DNA of 64,000 nt from DATARH01 sp050246595 (lineage in GTDB: Bacteria; Pseudomonadota; Alphaproteobacteria; ATCC43930; CGMCC-115725). The stretch is from the NCBI GenBank assembly GCA_050246595.1, contig JBFWVT010000010.1, forward strand, positions 1-64,000, written 5' to 3'. Both the position numbers and the translations under genes were made by a program. The notes beneath the pieces are model-generated. The model saw only the letters and a program-made list of their open reading frames with translations, searched no databases and had not been told where the DNA came from. Shown here one piece after another: positions 25,629 through 34,804 of this stretch; the first letter of the stretch is position 1, and each line of letters begins with the position of its first letter.

Positions 25629-25703
25629 GGGTGTGCCTCGAATCGGGAATGGTCTTGTTCATTTAACCGCGAGGGGCCGCGCTCGCAACCGGACGGGTGC
25701 GGC

Positions 25704-26402
25704 TCACGCCGCGTCATGGAAGATGACGCCGAGCGTGAAGCGGCGGCCCCGGCGAAGGCGGCTGACGCCGTGGCGCATCGCAACGCGGTAATCACCGCGT
25801 GCGCCGGCGACCGGGCGGAAATTGACCGCAAAGATCACCGCGTCGCCCTGACCGAGCGGCACGATTTCGGCGCGCGACTGCATCCGCGGCCGCTGCTCGA
25901 CCAGGACAAACTCGCCCCCCGTAAAGTCGTCGCCGGGCGCGCTGAGCAGGGTCGTCGCCTGCACCGGGAAGACGAGATCGCCATAGAGGTCCTGGTGCAG
26001 GCAGTTGTAGTCGCCCGCCTCGTATTTCAGGATCAGCGGTGTCGGTCGCTGCTGTCCGGCGTCGTGACAGCGCGCCAGCCAGGCGTCGAGATCGGCCGGA
26101 AAGCGCGGCTCCAGGCGCAGCCGCTTGTGCCAGTCATTGGCGAGCGGCGCCAATCGCGGATACAGCGCCGCACGCAGCGCCGCAACCGGAGAAGGCAGCG
26201 GATAGCGCAGATATTTGTATTCGCCGCGTCCGTAATTGTGCCGCGCCATGACCACCCGCGAGCGGAAGGCCGCGTCGTCCTCGTACAACGCGGCCAACCC
26301 GCGGCACTCGGCGGCGTCAAGCAGGCCCGGCAGCACCGCGTACCCGCTCTCGTCGAGCGCGGCGAGCGCCGCCTCCCATTCGGGATTGCCGGGTTGTCTC
26401 AT
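25704..26402 (-). CDS. 2OG-Fe(II) oxygenase family protein, coupled to ada
   Basis: Encodes 232 residues from the ATG at 26402. It shows the double-stranded beta-helix iron site His136-x-Asp138 (CLHQDLYGD) and His211 (AMRHGVSRLRRG), with a candidate 2-oxoglutarate-binding arginine about ten residues further on (Arg221). The YKYLRYPLP, LILKYEAGDYN and FTGGEFVLVEQRPR segments match the COG3826-type oxygenases rather than classical AlkB. Its ATG overlaps the TGA of ada (ATGA), so the two are translationally coupled. In E. coli ada is followed by alkB, another 2OG oxygenase that repairs alkylated bases; a repair role here is therefore a reasonable but untested inference. Confidence 0.88.
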   Translation of the reverse strand: MRQPGNPEWEAALAALDESGYAVLPGLLDAAECRGLAALYEDDAAFRSRVVMARHNYGRGEYKYLRYPLPSPVAALRAALYPRLAPLANDWHKRLRLEPRFPADLDAWLARCHDAGQQRPTPLILKYEAGDYNCLHQDLYGDLVFPVQATTLLSAPGDDFTGGEFVLVEQRPRMQSRAEIVPLGQGDAVIFAVNFRPVAGARGDYRVAMRHGVSRLRRGRRFTLGVIFHDAA

Positions 26403-27472
26403 TTGCCGCCCGCGTCCGGAGCCGCCGCCAATGCCTCGCGTTCGCGGTCGAGCAGGGCGCGCTTGCGCTCGACCCCCCAGCGATAGCCGGACAGCGCGCC
26501 GTCGCTGCGCACGACCCGGTGACACGGCACCAGCACGGCATGGTTGTTGCTGGCGATCGCACGGGCGACGGCGCGCACCGCGGTGGGCCGGCCAAGCGCG
26601 GCGGCGATCTCGCTGTAGCTCGTCGTGCGTCCGGGCGGGATTTTTTGCAGCGCGCGCCACACCATTGCCTGGAAGGCGGTGCCGCTGATGTCGAGCGGCA
26701 GGTCGGGATGCGCGCCCGGCCGGGTGATGAAACCGACGATTCGCCCGGCCCATTCCGTCAGCGCTGCGTCGGCCGCGGAAAAATCCGCCGCCGGAAATCG
26801 CCGGCGCAGCTCGGCTTCGAGCCCTGCCGGATCGTCGCCGAGTGCGGTCATGCAGATACCGCGTCCGGTCGCGGCGACGATCGCGTGGCCGACCGGGGTC
26901 GGCACGATCGTATAGCGGATCGTCTCGCCCCTGCCGCCGCGGCGGCGCGTTGCCGGGGTCATGCCGAGCCCGTCCGACGCCGCCTCATAGGCCCGCGAGC
27001 TGGCGCCGAAACCGGCGGCATAGACCGATCCCGCGACGCTCTCGCCGCCATCGAGAAGCTCGGCAAAGCGGCCGATCCGGTGCGCCTTGCCCCATTCGCG
27101 CGGTGTCGTGCCGGTGATCTGCTTGAAGACGCGGTGAAAATGAAAGCGGCTGATCCCGGCGGCGCCGGCCAGTTCGGCAAGGCTCGGCAGGTGATCGCGG
27201 TCGCGGATCAGCGCGCAGGCCCGCCCGATCGCCGCGACGTGCCGCTCGGCCGGCGAGGTATCGCTCGGCCGGCAGCGCTTGCACGGGCGAAACCCGGCGG
27301 CCTCGGCCGCCGCCGTGCCTTCATAAAATGCGACGTTCTTGCGCAGCGGCAGCCGCGACGGGCAGGCCGGCCGGCAGTAAACGCCGCTGGTTCGCACGGC
27401 ATAAACAAAGGCTCCATCCGCCGCCGCATCGCGCGCCGTCACGGAGGCCCAGCATTGTTCGGCGTTCAGCAT
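26399..27472 (-). CDS. ada: Bifunctional Ada: methylphosphotriester sensor, AraC-type regulator and O6-methylguanine methyltransferase
   Basis: Encodes 357 residues, the normal Ada length. The zinc domain (1-75) has Cys33, Cys37, Cys64 and Cys67 (VYCRPACPS and PCKRC), matching the four ligands of E. coli Ada including the phosphotriester acceptor. An AraC HTH domain follows (about 80-180; GISRFHFHRVFKQITGTTP). The C-terminal methyltransferase domain contains the PCHRV active site with Cys317 and the FQAMVWRALQKIPPG segment. Ada repairs alkylated DNA and, once methylated, activates its own regulon. It is followed directly by the coupled 2OG oxygenase gene, probably an autoregulated operon. Confidence 0.95.
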   Translation of the reverse strand: MLNAEQCWASVTARDAAADGAFVYAVRTSGVYCRPACPSRLPLRKNVAFYEGTAAAEAAGFRPCKRCRPSDTSPAERHVAAIGRACALIRDRDHLPSLAELAGAAGISRFHFHRVFKQITGTTPREWGKAHRIGRFAELLDGGESVAGSVYAAGFGASSRAYEAASDGLGMTPATRRRGGRGETIRYTIVPTPVGHAIVAATGRGICMTALGDDPAGLEAELRRRFPAADFSAADAALTEWAGRIVGFITRPGAHPDLPLDISGTAFQAMVWRALQKIPPGRTTSYSEIAAALGRPTAVRAVARAIASNNHAVLVPCHRVVRSDGALSGYRWGVERKRALLDREREALAAAPDAGGK

Positions 27473-27529
27473 CGCATTTCCTCACTCGCAGGCTGATGCG
27501 ACCAATCTGGCACCGCACCCCCGCGGTCT

Positions 27530-29686
27530 CTACCCGCCGCTTGCTGTCTCATCCCGCGGCTGCGCCAGCGGTACGCCGGCCGGCTGGGCGGTTTCGGCGG
27601 CGGACCGGTGTTCGAGCGCCAAATGAACCGCGTGCCGCAGATCGTGCAGGCGAAACGGTTTTTTGAGCAGCGTCTCGCCGCCGGTGTCCGGGTGGGCGCC
27701 GCCGGCATCGGCATAGCCGGTCATGTAGAGAACCCGCAGCTCCGGCCAGCGGCGGCGCGCTCGGGTGATCGTCTCGACACCGCTCAAGCCGGGCATCGCA
27801 ATATCGATGACGACCAGCCGGCAGGCCTCCCCTTGCCCGAGCGCGTCGAGAGCCGCCTGTCCGCTCGCAACCTCGGTGACCGCGAACCCGCATTGCCGCA
27901 GCATCTGCCCGGTGATCTCGCGCACGCCGGGATCGTCGTCGGCGACCAGAACGCGTCCGCCGGCCAGCTCGGCGTCGGTCGGGCCGCGCGACGGTTCCGC
28001 CGCGGCGGGACCGGCGAGCGCGCGCGGCAGGAACAGGTGTATGTGCGTTCCGACGCCGACCCGGCTCTCGATCTCCATCGCACCGTTCGACTGCCGCACG
28101 GTGCCGTAAACCTGGCTGAGACCCAGCCCGGAACCCTTGCCCGGTTCCTTGGTCGTAAAGAACGGCTCGACGGCCGAGCGCAGCACCTCGTCCGACATTC
28201 CGGTTCCGGTGTCGCGGACGCTCAGACCGATGCCGTCGCGGCCGGCAAGCTCCGCCGGAGCGCCGGCGCCGGCGGGCAGGTTGCGGGTTTCGATCGTCAA
28301 TGTCCCGCCCTGCGGCATCGCATCGCGCGCGTTGATCGCCAGGTTGAGGATCGCGGTCTCGATCGAGGTCGGGTCGATCAGCGCGGGCCACAGATCGGGG
28401 GTCAGAGCGAGACGCACCTCGATCGTCTTACCGATCGTCCGGACCAGCATCTCGCGCATACCGGCGACGACCGCGTTCAGATCGACCGCGCGCGGTTGCA
28501 GATGCTGGCGGCGCGAGAACGCCAGCAGCTGCTCGACAAGCCTGGCGCCGTTCTCGGCGGCCCGCGTTGCCGCTCGCACATACCGCGCCGCCGGGTCGCC
28601 TTCCGTATGCGGCGCCAGCATTTCGAGATTGCCCAGGATCGCGGTCAGCAGATTGTTGAAATCATGCGCGACGCCGCCGGTCAACTGGCCGACCGCCTCC
28701 ATTTTCTGCGCCTGCCGCAATTGCAGTTCCATCGCTTCGCGTTCGGTGAGGTCGCGCGCGGTCGACAGGATCAGCCAGTCGCCGTCGTATTTCTCGGGCA
28801 CGCGCACGAACATGACGTCGATCGTGCGGGTCACACCGGCCATGGTGCGGCGCGCCGTGTAGCGCTGGCTTTCGCCGGTGCGAATGCAGGCCCGCATATG
28901 CGCAAGCGGGACCTGCGCCTGCTCGGGTCCGAGAATATCCTCGACCGGACGGCCGATCACCTTGTCGCGCGGCAGACCGTAGGCGCGCTCGGTCGCGTGG
29001 TTGAGATCCTCGTAGACAAAGCTTCCGTCGGCGGTGGCGCGGAACAGGGTGAGCCAGTCCGGAGAATTGTCGTAGATCGCCTGGATCTGGGCGCGGCTGG
29101 CGTCGAGCTGGCGGGTGCGCCGATCGGCGAGCTGCGCCAGCTCCTCGTTCAGCTCGCGCAGCCGGTGCTCGCGGTCGCGTAGCGCCGCCTCGGCCGTCTC
29201 GACGATCTCGCGCCGCCGCGTGCTGTCGATCGAGATCCCGAGCATCGCCGCCGGACGGCCTTGTGCGTCGCGCGTCACCTCGCCGAGAAGGACAATCCAG
29301 CGGAGCGTGCCGTCCGGCCGCACGATCCGATATTCGATCCGCATCGGCCCGGCCCGTCCGGCATATTCGTCGAGCAGCGAAGCGAGGCGCGCGCGATCCT
29401 CGGGATGGGCCGTCGCGAGCAGCAGCCCGTCAGAGACGGGAGCAACACTCCCGGAGGCGGCCGGCTCCGGGCACAGACCGAGGTTGCGGAACATCTGCGC
29501 CGACCACAGCATGCCGCCGGTTCTCAGGTCCCACTCCCAGGTTCCGATGCCGCCCGCCTGCTGCGCCAGCCGGAAATGCTGTTCGGTCGCCCGGATCTCG
29601 CCCCGGCTCCCCTCTGGCGACGTCTTCCCCGTCGAACGCCGAAAACCGCCCATCGCGTTCGCCATCCCGGTACCGCACCGGATCAT
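27530..29686 (-). CDS. Hybrid PAS sensor histidine kinase with receiver domain
   Basis: Encodes 718 residues from the ATG at 29686; ATG 29665 is an alternative. There is no membrane helix, so it is a soluble sensor. Order: PAS/PAC domain (about 35-160, GIGTWEWDL and YRIVRPDGTLRWI), coiled coil (160-200), second PAS (about 200-320), HisKA with phospho-accepting His341 (GGVAHDFNNLL), HATPase_c with N box NLAINARDAMP, G1 DTGTGM and G2 GKGSGLGLS, then a C-terminal receiver (about 575-690) with Asp628 (VVIDIAMPG). The GGVAHDFNNLL-type kinases with a terminal receiver are common orphan hybrids. No separate response regulator is adjacent. The signal is unknown. Confidence 0.92.
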   Translation of the reverse strand: MIRCGTGMANAMGGFRRSTGKTSPEGSRGEIRATEQHFRLAQQAGGIGTWEWDLRTGGMLWSAQMFRNLGLCPEPAASGSVAPVSDGLLLATAHPEDRARLASLLDEYAGRAGPMRIEYRIVRPDGTLRWIVLLGEVTRDAQGRPAAMLGISIDSTRRREIVETAEAALRDREHRLRELNEELAQLADRRTRQLDASRAQIQAIYDNSPDWLTLFRATADGSFVYEDLNHATERAYGLPRDKVIGRPVEDILGPEQAQVPLAHMRACIRTGESQRYTARRTMAGVTRTIDVMFVRVPEKYDGDWLILSTARDLTEREAMELQLRQAQKMEAVGQLTGGVAHDFNNLLTAILGNLEMLAPHTEGDPAARYVRAATRAAENGARLVEQLLAFSRRQHLQPRAVDLNAVVAGMREMLVRTIGKTIEVRLALTPDLWPALIDPTSIETAILNLAINARDAMPQGGTLTIETRNLPAGAGAPAELAGRDGIGLSVRDTGTGMSDEVLRSAVEPFFTTKEPGKGSGLGLSQVYGTVRQSNGAMEIESRVGVGTHIHLFLPRALAGPAAAEPSRGPTDAELAGGRVLVADDDPGVREITGQMLRQCGFAVTEVASGQAALDALGQGEACRLVVIDIAMPGLSGVETITRARRRWPELRVLYMTGYADAGGAHPDTGGETLLKKPFRLHDLRHAVHLALEHRSAAETAQPAGVPLAQPRDETASGG

Positions 29687-29767
29687 TCGGTCCGGCTCGA
29701 TGTGGAGGAGCCGCGCGAAACCGTCTTTGTCGCGGCGCTCCCGTCCCGAGACTAACGCGCCGGCGCG

Positions 29768-30172
29768 CTAAGCGGCGCGATATTTCCCCCCCATGCGCGA
29801 CACCTGATTGCGCTTGGTCAGAGCGGTGAGAGCATTCGACACGGACATCTCGCCCGATTTATCACCCTTCAGCCCCATTCTTTCGAGGATCTCGCCGCGC
29901 GTCAGCCCTTCCGGGTTGTCGCCGATCAATTGCAGCAAGGCCTCGCGCCGGCTGCCGCGCCGTCCCTGCCTTCGCCCCTCGGCGCCGCGCGCTGTCGCGG
30001 CCGCTTGTTTGCCGGTCTTCGCCACCTCATAGGCATCGATCGCGGCTAGTTCGCGATTGAGAGACGCAAGCTTGTTTTCCAGCTCCTGCTGCTGGTTGTA
30101 AATTTCTTCCCGCGCGTGCTGTAGCCGCTCCCGTTCCTCCTTCATGACATCGGAAAATCGTTGTTCGATCAC
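29768..30172 (-). CDS. Coiled-coil plus helix-turn-helix-like protein, paralog B
   Basis: Encodes 134 residues from a GTG at 30172, chosen because a full AGGAGG site (30178-30183) lies 5 nt upstream and because the resulting N-terminus (VIEQRFSDVMKEERERLQ) aligns with paralog A; an internal ATG 24 bp later lacks such a site. It has the same order: charged coiled coil with YNQQQELENKLASLNREL and AIDAYEVAKTGK, basic linker (RRQGRRGSRRE), then GLTRGEILERMGLKGDKSGE and SVSNALTALTKRNQV. The C-terminal domain is nearly identical to paralog A, while the coiled coil and linker vary. Function unknown; possibly DNA-binding. Confidence 0.85.
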   Translation of the reverse strand: MIEQRFSDVMKEERERLQHAREEIYNQQQELENKLASLNRELAAIDAYEVAKTGKQAAATARGAEGRRQGRRGSRREALLQLIGDNPEGLTRGEILERMGLKGDKSGEMSVSNALTALTKRNQVSRMGGKYRAA

Positions 30173-30563
30173 CCGGACCTCCTGCGTCGCAATTCGCCGT
30201 ATATAGCACCGCGTCCGGCGGACAATAAAGGGTAATATAGTTTGTCTTACGGATTTGGCTTGCAGATCGGGGCCGCCGCCTCGGCGCCCCGAACCCGGCG
30301 AAGTACAAACTCGTGGGGGCTGCTTGAACCGAAGCCGGACAACGCGGAACAAAGCGGCGCGGTGACGCGAAACATGCCGCGGACGCGTCCCGTGCGATGG
30401 GCGGCGAATCGCCGGCCGCCGATCGCCTCGCCGCAAGCATCGCCGCGCCGGGCCGGCGACCGCGCCGCCATGCGGGGCCGGCCTTTCCGTTGTCGGTGTC
30501 GATCGGCATTGACCCGGCGTTCGCAGCGCGCAACAACGCGTGGACCGATTTTGGACATGGCGC
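30173..30563. other. Intergenic region between divergent genes
   Basis: About 390 bp. It holds the ribosome-binding site and a possible promoter for paralog B near 30200-30228. The rest (30230-30560) contains only arginine/alanine-rich overlapping frames without signals. I see no gene in it. Confidence 0.55.
30200..30228 (-). promoter_or_regulatory. Possible promoter of paralog B
   Basis: On the minus strand TATATA (30200-30205) lies 17 bp downstream of TTATTG (30223-30228), in an unusually AT-rich patch for this DNA and about 20 bp ahead of the AGGAGG site. The -10 is good, the -35 poor. Confidence 0.35.
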
Positions 30564-30962
30564 ATGTCGAGCACGGATTTCTGCACCAGACGCGCCGCCG
30601 CAATTGCCGACGCCATAGCCCCGGACGGCTCCGAGGTGCGCATCCTTTGCGTCAATCCGCGCGGCAGCATGGCCCTGTTCACGCTGGCCCCCGAAATGGT
30701 CTCAAAGGCGGTGGTCCACCGCTCGGTCGAGGAAATCTGGTATTTCACTCGCGGCCGTGGGCGGATGTGGCGGCGGAACGCGACGCGCGAGGAGATTGTC
30801 GAGATCGGCCCCGGTCTGTCGATCGCGATACCGGCGGGAACCCGTTTTCAGTTCCGCGCCGACGGCGAGGAGGCGGTCGAGGCGGTCGGCATAACGATGC
30901 CGCCCTGGCCCGGCGCGGACGAAGCCCAAATTGTCGAGGGAATCTGGCCCGCGACGGTTTGA
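30564..30962 (+). CDS. Cupin domain protein
   Basis: Encodes 132 residues from the ATG at 30564 (MSSTDFCTRR); a GTG at 30540 is the alternative. A single small beta-barrel cupin is suggested by MALFTLAPEMVSKAVVHRSV with His52 and Glu56 as likely metal ligands, the EEIWYFTRGRGRMW strand pair, and the second motif GLSIAIPAGTRFQFRADGEE. Small stand-alone cupins of this kind often bind sugars or act as isomerase-like or sensor proteins, but none can be assigned. It is isolated, upstream of the glycogen phosphorylase gene on the same strand by about 170 bp. Confidence 0.8.
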   Translation: MSSTDFCTRRAAAIADAIAPDGSEVRILCVNPRGSMALFTLAPEMVSKAVVHRSVEEIWYFTRGRGRMWRRNATREEIVEIGPGLSIAIPAGTRFQFRADGEEAVEAVGITMPPWPGADEAQIVEGIWPATV

Positions 30963-31136
30963 TGCGGGATGATCGATCCGACCCCGGCCGTTCAAGGGTC
31001 GCCACGGGACCGTCGCAGCTTTATCATCCTGGGATAAATCCCATCTTAACGACGACTATCCATTTTACATCCCGGGACAAACCGCGCCACCCAGGCCGCC
31101 CGCTTCCGGCCCGGCGCTTGCCAGCACGTTGAGATC

Positions 31137-33665
31137 ATGCCCAAAGACTTGCCCGATTTTGGTTCGATGTTCGGCAATTCCGGCCGCGGCGACGTGGTCC
31201 CGATCCCCGATATTCCGGTGACGGACAGCGATGTCGAGGCGTTCAAGGCGAGCGTTCTCGCCAAGCTGGCGCTCGCGGTCGGCAAGGACGCCGAAAGCGC
31301 GACCGCGCGCGACTGGTTTGTCGCCACGGCGCTTGCCTTGCGCGATCGGGTCACGCATCGCTGGCTGGCGGTTAACCGTGCCAGCCGCGCCGAGGGCAAG
31401 AAGCACGTTTATTATCTTTCCCTCGAATTCCTGATCGGCCGCCTGTTCGCCGACGTGGTCGAGAATCTGAGACTGACCGAAACCGTCGCCGCTTCGCTCG
31501 GCGATCTCGGGGTCGATCTCGACCGGATGCGCCGCGCCGAACCCGATGCGGCGCTCGGCAATGGCGGTCTCGGCCGGCTCGCCGCCTGTCTGATGGAGAG
31601 CATGGCGAGCCTCGGGATACCGGCCTTCGGCTACGGCATCCGCTACGATCACGGGCTGTTCCGCCAGGTGATCCGCGACGGCTGGCAGCAGGAATTCGCC
31701 GAGGACTGGTTGTCCTTCGGCAATCCGTGGGAGTTCGCGCGGCCGGAAGTCGTTTACGATATCCAGTTCGGCGGCCGGGTCGAGATGGTGACGGCCGCGT
31801 CCGGCCGCGTCCGGCCGGTGTGGCGCCCCGACGAGACGATCGAGGCGGTCGCTTATGACACGCCAATCGTCGGCTGGCGCGGTCGGCATGTGAACCCGCT
31901 GCGGCTGTGGTCGGCGCGCGCGGTGGACCCGCTGCGCCTCGAATTGTTCAACGAGGGCGACCATGTCGGCGCGCTGTCGGAGCAGGCCCGCGCCGAGGCG
32001 ATCTCGAAAATCCTGTATCCGAACGACAACACGCCTTCCGGTCGCGAGCTGCGGCTGCGGCAGGAGTATTTTTTTGTCTCGGCCTCATTGCAGGACATTC
32101 TGCGGCGGCACCTGCAAACTTACAGCGATCTCTCGTCGCTGCCGGCCTACGCGGCGATCCAGTTGAACGACACGCATCCGAGCATCGCCGTCGCCGAGAT
32201 GATGCGGCTTTTGATCGATGTCTATGCGCTGCCGTGGGACGCCGCGTGGCAGGCGACGGTCGGCACGTTTTCCTATACCAACCATACGCTCCTGCCCGAG
32301 GCGCTGGAGCGCTGGCCGGTCGATCTGCTCGCGCGCGTCCTGCCGCGCCATCTCGATATCATCTATCGCATCAATGCACAGCATCTCGAAGCGGCAAGCG
32401 AGCATCTTGAAAACGGCGCCGACAGCGCGGCGCTTTCGATCATCGACGAAACCGATGGCCGTCACGTGCGGATGGGCCATCTCGCCTTTATCGGGTCGCA
32501 TCGCGTCAACGGCGTCTCGGCGCTGCACACGCAGTTGATGCGCAACACCGTGTTCGCCGATCTGCACCGTCTCTACCCCGAGCGCATCGTCAACAAGACC
32601 AACGGCATCACCTTCCGGCGCTGGCTGCACCAGGCCAATCCGAGGCTGACCCGGCTGTTGCGCGAAATCTGCGGCGATGCGGTTCTCGACGACACGGTTC
32701 TCGATGGCGGGGGAGCGCTGGCGCGCCTCGCCGACCATGCCGACGATCCGACGGTGATCGCACGTCTCGCCGCCGTCAAACGCGCCAACAAGACCGCGCT
32801 GAGCCGCTTTGTTTACGAGCAGACCGGCGCGCCGCTCGATCCGAACGCGCTGTTCGACGTGCACATCAAGCGCATCCACGAATATAAGCGGCAATTGCTG
32901 AACCTGCTCGACACAGTGGCGCGCTATCACGCGATCCGCGCCGATCCGGGCGCCCCGTGGGTGCCGCGGGTCAAGATCTTCGCCGGCAAGGCCGCCTCCG
33001 GCTACGCGCGGGCCAAGATGATCATCAAGCTGGCCAACGACATCGCTTCGGTGATCAACCGCGATCCGACAACTCGCGATTTGCTGCGCCTGGTCTTCCT
33101 GCCGAACTACAATGTCAGCCTGGCCGAGATGATCATCCCGGCGGCCGATCTGTCGGAGCAGATCTCGACCGCCGGCATGGAGGCGTCCGGCACCGGCAAT
33201 ATGAAGCTGGCGCTGAACGGCGCGCTGACGATCGGCACGCTCGACGGCGCCAATATCGAGATCTGCGAGCATGTCGGGGCGGAAAACATTTTCATCTTTG
33301 GCCTGAAAGCCGACGAGGTGGAGAACCGTCGCCGGCGCGGCCTTGACGCAAGCGACGCGATCACCGCTTCTCCCGAACTCACCGCGGCGCTCGATGCCAT
33401 TGCGGGCGGCACGTTCTCGCCCGACGACCGCGACCGCTTCCGCCATATCGCCGACCAGATCCGCCATGTCGATCCGTACATGACCGCGGCGGATTTCGCG
33501 TCGTACCGGACGGCGCAGGAAGCGGTCGAGGCGCTGTGGAGCCGGCCGGAAGCGTGGGGCCGCGCCGCCGCTCTCAATATTGCCCGGATCGGGTGGTTTT
33601 CGTCCGACCGAACGATCGCCGAATACGCCGCCGATATCTGGAACGTGCCGACCGCGTGTCGCTGA
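31137..33665 (+). CDS. glgP: Glycogen/starch/alpha-glucan phosphorylase
   Basis: Encodes 842 residues, the usual size of bacterial GlgP/MalP. It releases glucose 1-phosphate from the non-reducing ends of alpha-1,4-glucans using phosphate and pyridoxal phosphate. Signatures: YYLSLEFLIGR, NGGLGRLAACLMESMASLG, GYGIRYDHGLF, LNDTHPSIAVAEMMR, and EASGTGNMKLALNGALTIGT with the PLP-binding lysine at about residue 690. No other glycogen gene (glgA, glgB, glgC, glgX) is next to it; the following gene is a convergent lipid kinase. The ATG has only a weak ribosome-binding site. Confidence 0.96.
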   Translation: MPKDLPDFGSMFGNSGRGDVVPIPDIPVTDSDVEAFKASVLAKLALAVGKDAESATARDWFVATALALRDRVTHRWLAVNRASRAEGKKHVYYLSLEFLIGRLFADVVENLRLTETVAASLGDLGVDLDRMRRAEPDAALGNGGLGRLAACLMESMASLGIPAFGYGIRYDHGLFRQVIRDGWQQEFAEDWLSFGNPWEFARPEVVYDIQFGGRVEMVTAASGRVRPVWRPDETIEAVAYDTPIVGWRGRHVNPLRLWSARAVDPLRLELFNEGDHVGALSEQARAEAISKILYPNDNTPSGRELRLRQEYFFVSASLQDILRRHLQTYSDLSSLPAYAAIQLNDTHPSIAVAEMMRLLIDVYALPWDAAWQATVGTFSYTNHTLLPEALERWPVDLLARVLPRHLDIIYRINAQHLEAASEHLENGADSAALSIIDETDGRHVRMGHLAFIGSHRVNGVSALHTQLMRNTVFADLHRLYPERIVNKTNGITFRRWLHQANPRLTRLLREICGDAVLDDTVLDGGGALARLADHADDPTVIARLAAVKRANKTALSRFVYEQTGAPLDPNALFDVHIKRIHEYKRQLLNLLDTVARYHAIRADPGAPWVPRVKIFAGKAASGYARAKMIIKLANDIASVINRDPTTRDLLRLVFLPNYNVSLAEMIIPAADLSEQISTAGMEASGTGNMKLALNGALTIGTLDGANIEICEHVGAENIFIFGLKADEVENRRRRGLDASDAITASPELTAALDAIAGGTFSPDDRDRFRHIADQIRHVDPYMTAADFASYRTAQEAVEALWSRPEAWGRAAALNIARIGWFSSDRTIAEYAADIWNVPTACR

Positions 33666-33683
33666 GCCGGAGCCGCCGAAAGC

Positions 33684-34574
33684 TCAACCGGGCAGCAGCA
33701 GCCTCACGGGTTCGGCGGCCACCTCCAGCGTGATCGGGACGCTGAGATCCCAGTTGCGCTCCTCGCTGGCGGTGCGGACGTTGCCGTCGATCCGGACCCG
33801 CTGGAAACGCCCGGCGATCGTCATGCGCGTGGCCGTGTGCATCATCAGCGGCGCTTGTGTGCCGTCCTTTGGCGCCAATATCCAGCGGGCGAGCGCCCGC
33901 CGCTCGTCGTCCGTGTCACGGATAAAGCTCACCGAGAATTTGCGGGTGCTCGGGTCAGCCGCCGGGGCGAGCCTCAGATTCGGTCCCACGAGCGGGATCG
34001 TCGCGATCTCGAGGACGGCAAAACGCTCTCTTATCGTCGTTCCGTCGATCGTCAATTCGAGAAGTTCGGGGTCGTCGGTCATCACCTCGTCGGCATAGGC
34101 GCGGCAGGCGGATTCGTGGTCGATCGTATCCGGCAGTTCGGCAATCGCTTCCTCGATCGCACCAAAACCGAGACCTTCGACCAGTTGGCGGCTTCCCCAC
34201 GGTCCTTCCGAGTCGATCGGATAGAACGGGCGCCCCGTGAAGCGGCGCCAGCCGGCGACCAGTTGCTCGATATCCCTGCCGAGACCGAGCGCCGTCGCAA
34301 GATTGTTGGCGGTGCCGAGCGGCAGGATCGCGATTGGGGGTGCGTCGGGCCGGGCCTGTGCGATAACCCGCGCAACGGAACCGTCGCCGCCCGCCACCGC
34401 GACCAGCTCGGCTGCGCCGTCGAGCGCTGCCGCGACGCGAGCCGGGTCATAGCGGTGATAATCGACGTCGTATCCGGCGCGTGCGAGGAGGCCGACAAGC
34501 CAGTCGCGGTCATGCGAGGCGTCGCCGGCCGATTCGTTGTGGATCAGTGTCAGGGGGATCTTCTTACCGTGCAT
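33684..34574 (-). CDS. Diacylglycerol/lipid kinase family protein (YegS/BmrU-like)
   Basis: Encodes 296 residues. The N-terminal catalytic domain carries IHNESAG, the nucleotide-binding AVAGGDGSVARV (GGDGS at 62-66) and the PLGTANNLA motif; the C-terminal part is the beta-rich domain of soluble lipid kinases. It would phosphorylate a lipid such as diacylglycerol or a related substrate at the inner membrane surface. The GF-GAIEEA-like stretch in the middle matches the YegS fold. It is convergent with glgP, with 18 bp between the two stop codons. Confidence 0.88.
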   Translation of the reverse strand: MHGKKIPLTLIHNESAGDASHDRDWLVGLLARAGYDVDYHRYDPARVAAALDGAAELVAVAGGDGSVARVIAQARPDAPPIAILPLGTANNLATALGLGRDIEQLVAGWRRFTGRPFYPIDSEGPWGSRQLVEGLGFGAIEEAIAELPDTIDHESACRAYADEVMTDDPELLELTIDGTTIRERFAVLEIATIPLVGPNLRLAPAADPSTRKFSVSFIRDTDDERRALARWILAPKDGTQAPLMMHTATRMTIAGRFQRVRIDGNVRTASEERNWDLSVPITLEVAAEPVRLLLPG

Positions 34575-34748
34575 GACCGATTAACACCGGCCAACCGCCG
34601 CCATCTCACCCGATAAGGCCGCGACGGCGACAGCTCCCGCAATCGCCGATTCGCATTTCCGGTGACGGCCGTCCCCTCCCGCTTCTCAGATCCCGCATTC
34701 CCGGCGAAAACCGGGATCTACTCATCCGCATGCGAAGCGGGTTCCGAT

Positions 34749-34804
34749 CGAGGTGATGCGGGCGAGGTGATGCGGGCGAGGTGATGCGGGCGAGGTGATG
34801 CGGG
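34749..34804. repeat. 14-bp tandem repeat, four copies
   Basis: Four perfect copies of CGAGGTGATGCGGG run from 34749 to 34804. On the minus strand the unit reads CCCGCATCACCTCG and starts where the transposase remnant encodes ARITS, so it looks like an expansion within the dead transposase tail. The 14-bp period changes frame with each copy. Confidence 0.9.
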
